Positions 63,731 to 64,000 of a stretch of 64,000 nt of DNA are shown here, piece by piece. A program made the translations under genes and the position numbers. This DNA comes from Mesorhizobium sp. 113-3-3 (GTDB lineage: Bacteria > Pseudomonadota > Alphaproteobacteria > Rhizobiales > Rhizobiaceae). Each line of letters starts with the position of its first letter. Positions within the stretch are counted from its first letter, which is position 1. Under the pieces are notes generated by a model. That model worked only from the letters and a program-made list of their open reading frames with translations, was not told the origin of the DNA and made no database searches. The DNA lies in NCBI RefSeq assembly GCF_016756495.1, contig NZ_AP023243.1, positions 5,026,501 to 5,090,500 on the forward strand, read 5' to 3'.

Positions 63731-64000
63731 TCAGTCGCGGCGAAGAATGGCGTCCAATGCCGCCTGCTCGTCGGGAGATAGCGATTTTGTCGCCAGCGTC
63801 CGGCGCGACCGCGCGGTCAGCACAATGAAAACGCCTCCGACCAGCAGCAACAGCACGGGCGTGCCCCAAAGCAGCGCGTTGCGCAGATCGAAGCGCGGCT
63901 TCAGCAGCACGAACTCGCCGTAGCGCGAAACGACATAGTCCATGACCTGCTGGTCCGTGTCGCCGGCGACGAGGCGCTGGCGCACCAGGATGCGCAGGTC
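63731..64000 (-). CDS. ccmH: Cytochrome c-type biogenesis protein CcmH, C-terminal part
   Basis: The gene runs off the right edge; only its last 89 codons are seen. The reading DLRILVRQRLVAGDTDQQVM followed by DYVVSRYGEFVLLKP is the conserved CcmH/CycL segment after the CxxC site. A transmembrane helix (LLWGTPVLLLLVGGVFIVL) and a short cytoplasmic tail (LSPDEQAALDAIL) come next. CcmH keeps apocytochrome c reduced during heme attachment. The CxxC motif would lie beyond the edge. It is upstream of degP on the same strand with a 133-bp gap. Confidence 0.92.
   Translation of the reverse strand, partial: DLRILVRQRLVAGDTDQQVMDYVVSRYGEFVLLKPRFDLRNALLWGTPVLLLLVGGVFIVLTARSRRTLATKSLSPDEQAALDAILRRD

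Noticed and set aside
63731..64000. Independent small membrane protein starting at a GTG near 63985
   Set aside because: The frame stays open to the window edge with conserved CcmH sequence (DLRIL) before that codon, so it is a truncated ccmH.

Overview
The window is a GC-rich (roughly 60 to 65 percent by eye) alphaproteobacterial chromosome segment, most likely Mesorhizobium or a close Rhizobiales relative. The evidence is the family-typical proteins (two-domain GlnE next to a histidine kinase, response regulator and DegP; smpB-dapA; rhizobial Omp2-like porins), the codon usage, and many Rhizobiales-type palindromic intergenic repeats (ATGCATGTCG- and GCATGATC-ended stem-loops). Most of it reads as ordinary core chromosome. 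Accessory DNA is concentrated at about 4.5-14 kb and above all at 25.7-39 kb.

Layout. 0-4.5 kb: start of smpB, dapA, a soluble lytic transglycosylase and an alpha/beta hydrolase. 4.5-9.1 kb: a lone tyrosine recombinase, then two divergent porin genes that share a 208-bp identical segment as an inverted repeat around tRNA-Ser(GCT). 9.2-13.3 kb: two paralogous TPR-sulfotransferases. 13.4-16.4 kb: a HisC-like aminotransferase, a MarR-type regulator with a clear palindromic operator, and acylphosphatase. 15.7-23 kb: a leucine/isovalerate catabolism cluster (TetR regulator, isovaleryl-CoA dehydrogenase, methylcrotonyl-CoA carboxylase beta and alpha) with a macrodomain protein and a small secreted protein between the two carboxylase genes. 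A convergent branched-chain-amino-acid-type binding protein follows.

25.7-38.7 kb: a genomic island led by a large serine recombinase. Behind it are four iteron-like direct repeats, an HTH protein, a roughly 300-nt locus that folds into long multi-stem hairpins (candidate structured RNA), a Met/Gln-rich lipoprotein, and a translationally coupled type I restriction-modification operon. That operon has a GIY-YIG/DUF4357 protein between hsdS and hsdR and three accessory genes after hsdR. The recombinase, iteron, HTH and structured-RNA module is the part of the window I can least explain with known systems.

39-64 kb: core chromosome again. It holds AMP nucleosidase, an exonuclease/endonuclease/phosphatase-fold protein, a DUF922 protein, ETF-ubiquinone oxidoreductase, a family-4-like uracil-DNA glycosylase with only two cysteines, an XRE regulator, an EamA transporter overlapping an orphan CoxL-like molybdoprotein, aminopeptidase N, a PAS hybrid-type sensor kinase, an EF-hand protein, GlnE, a two-component pair, DegP and the end of CcmH. 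ETF-QO at 43 kb is the expected electron acceptor, through ETF, for the isovaleryl-CoA dehydrogenase at 16.4 kb. HMG-CoA lyase and methylglutaconyl-CoA hydratase are not in the window.
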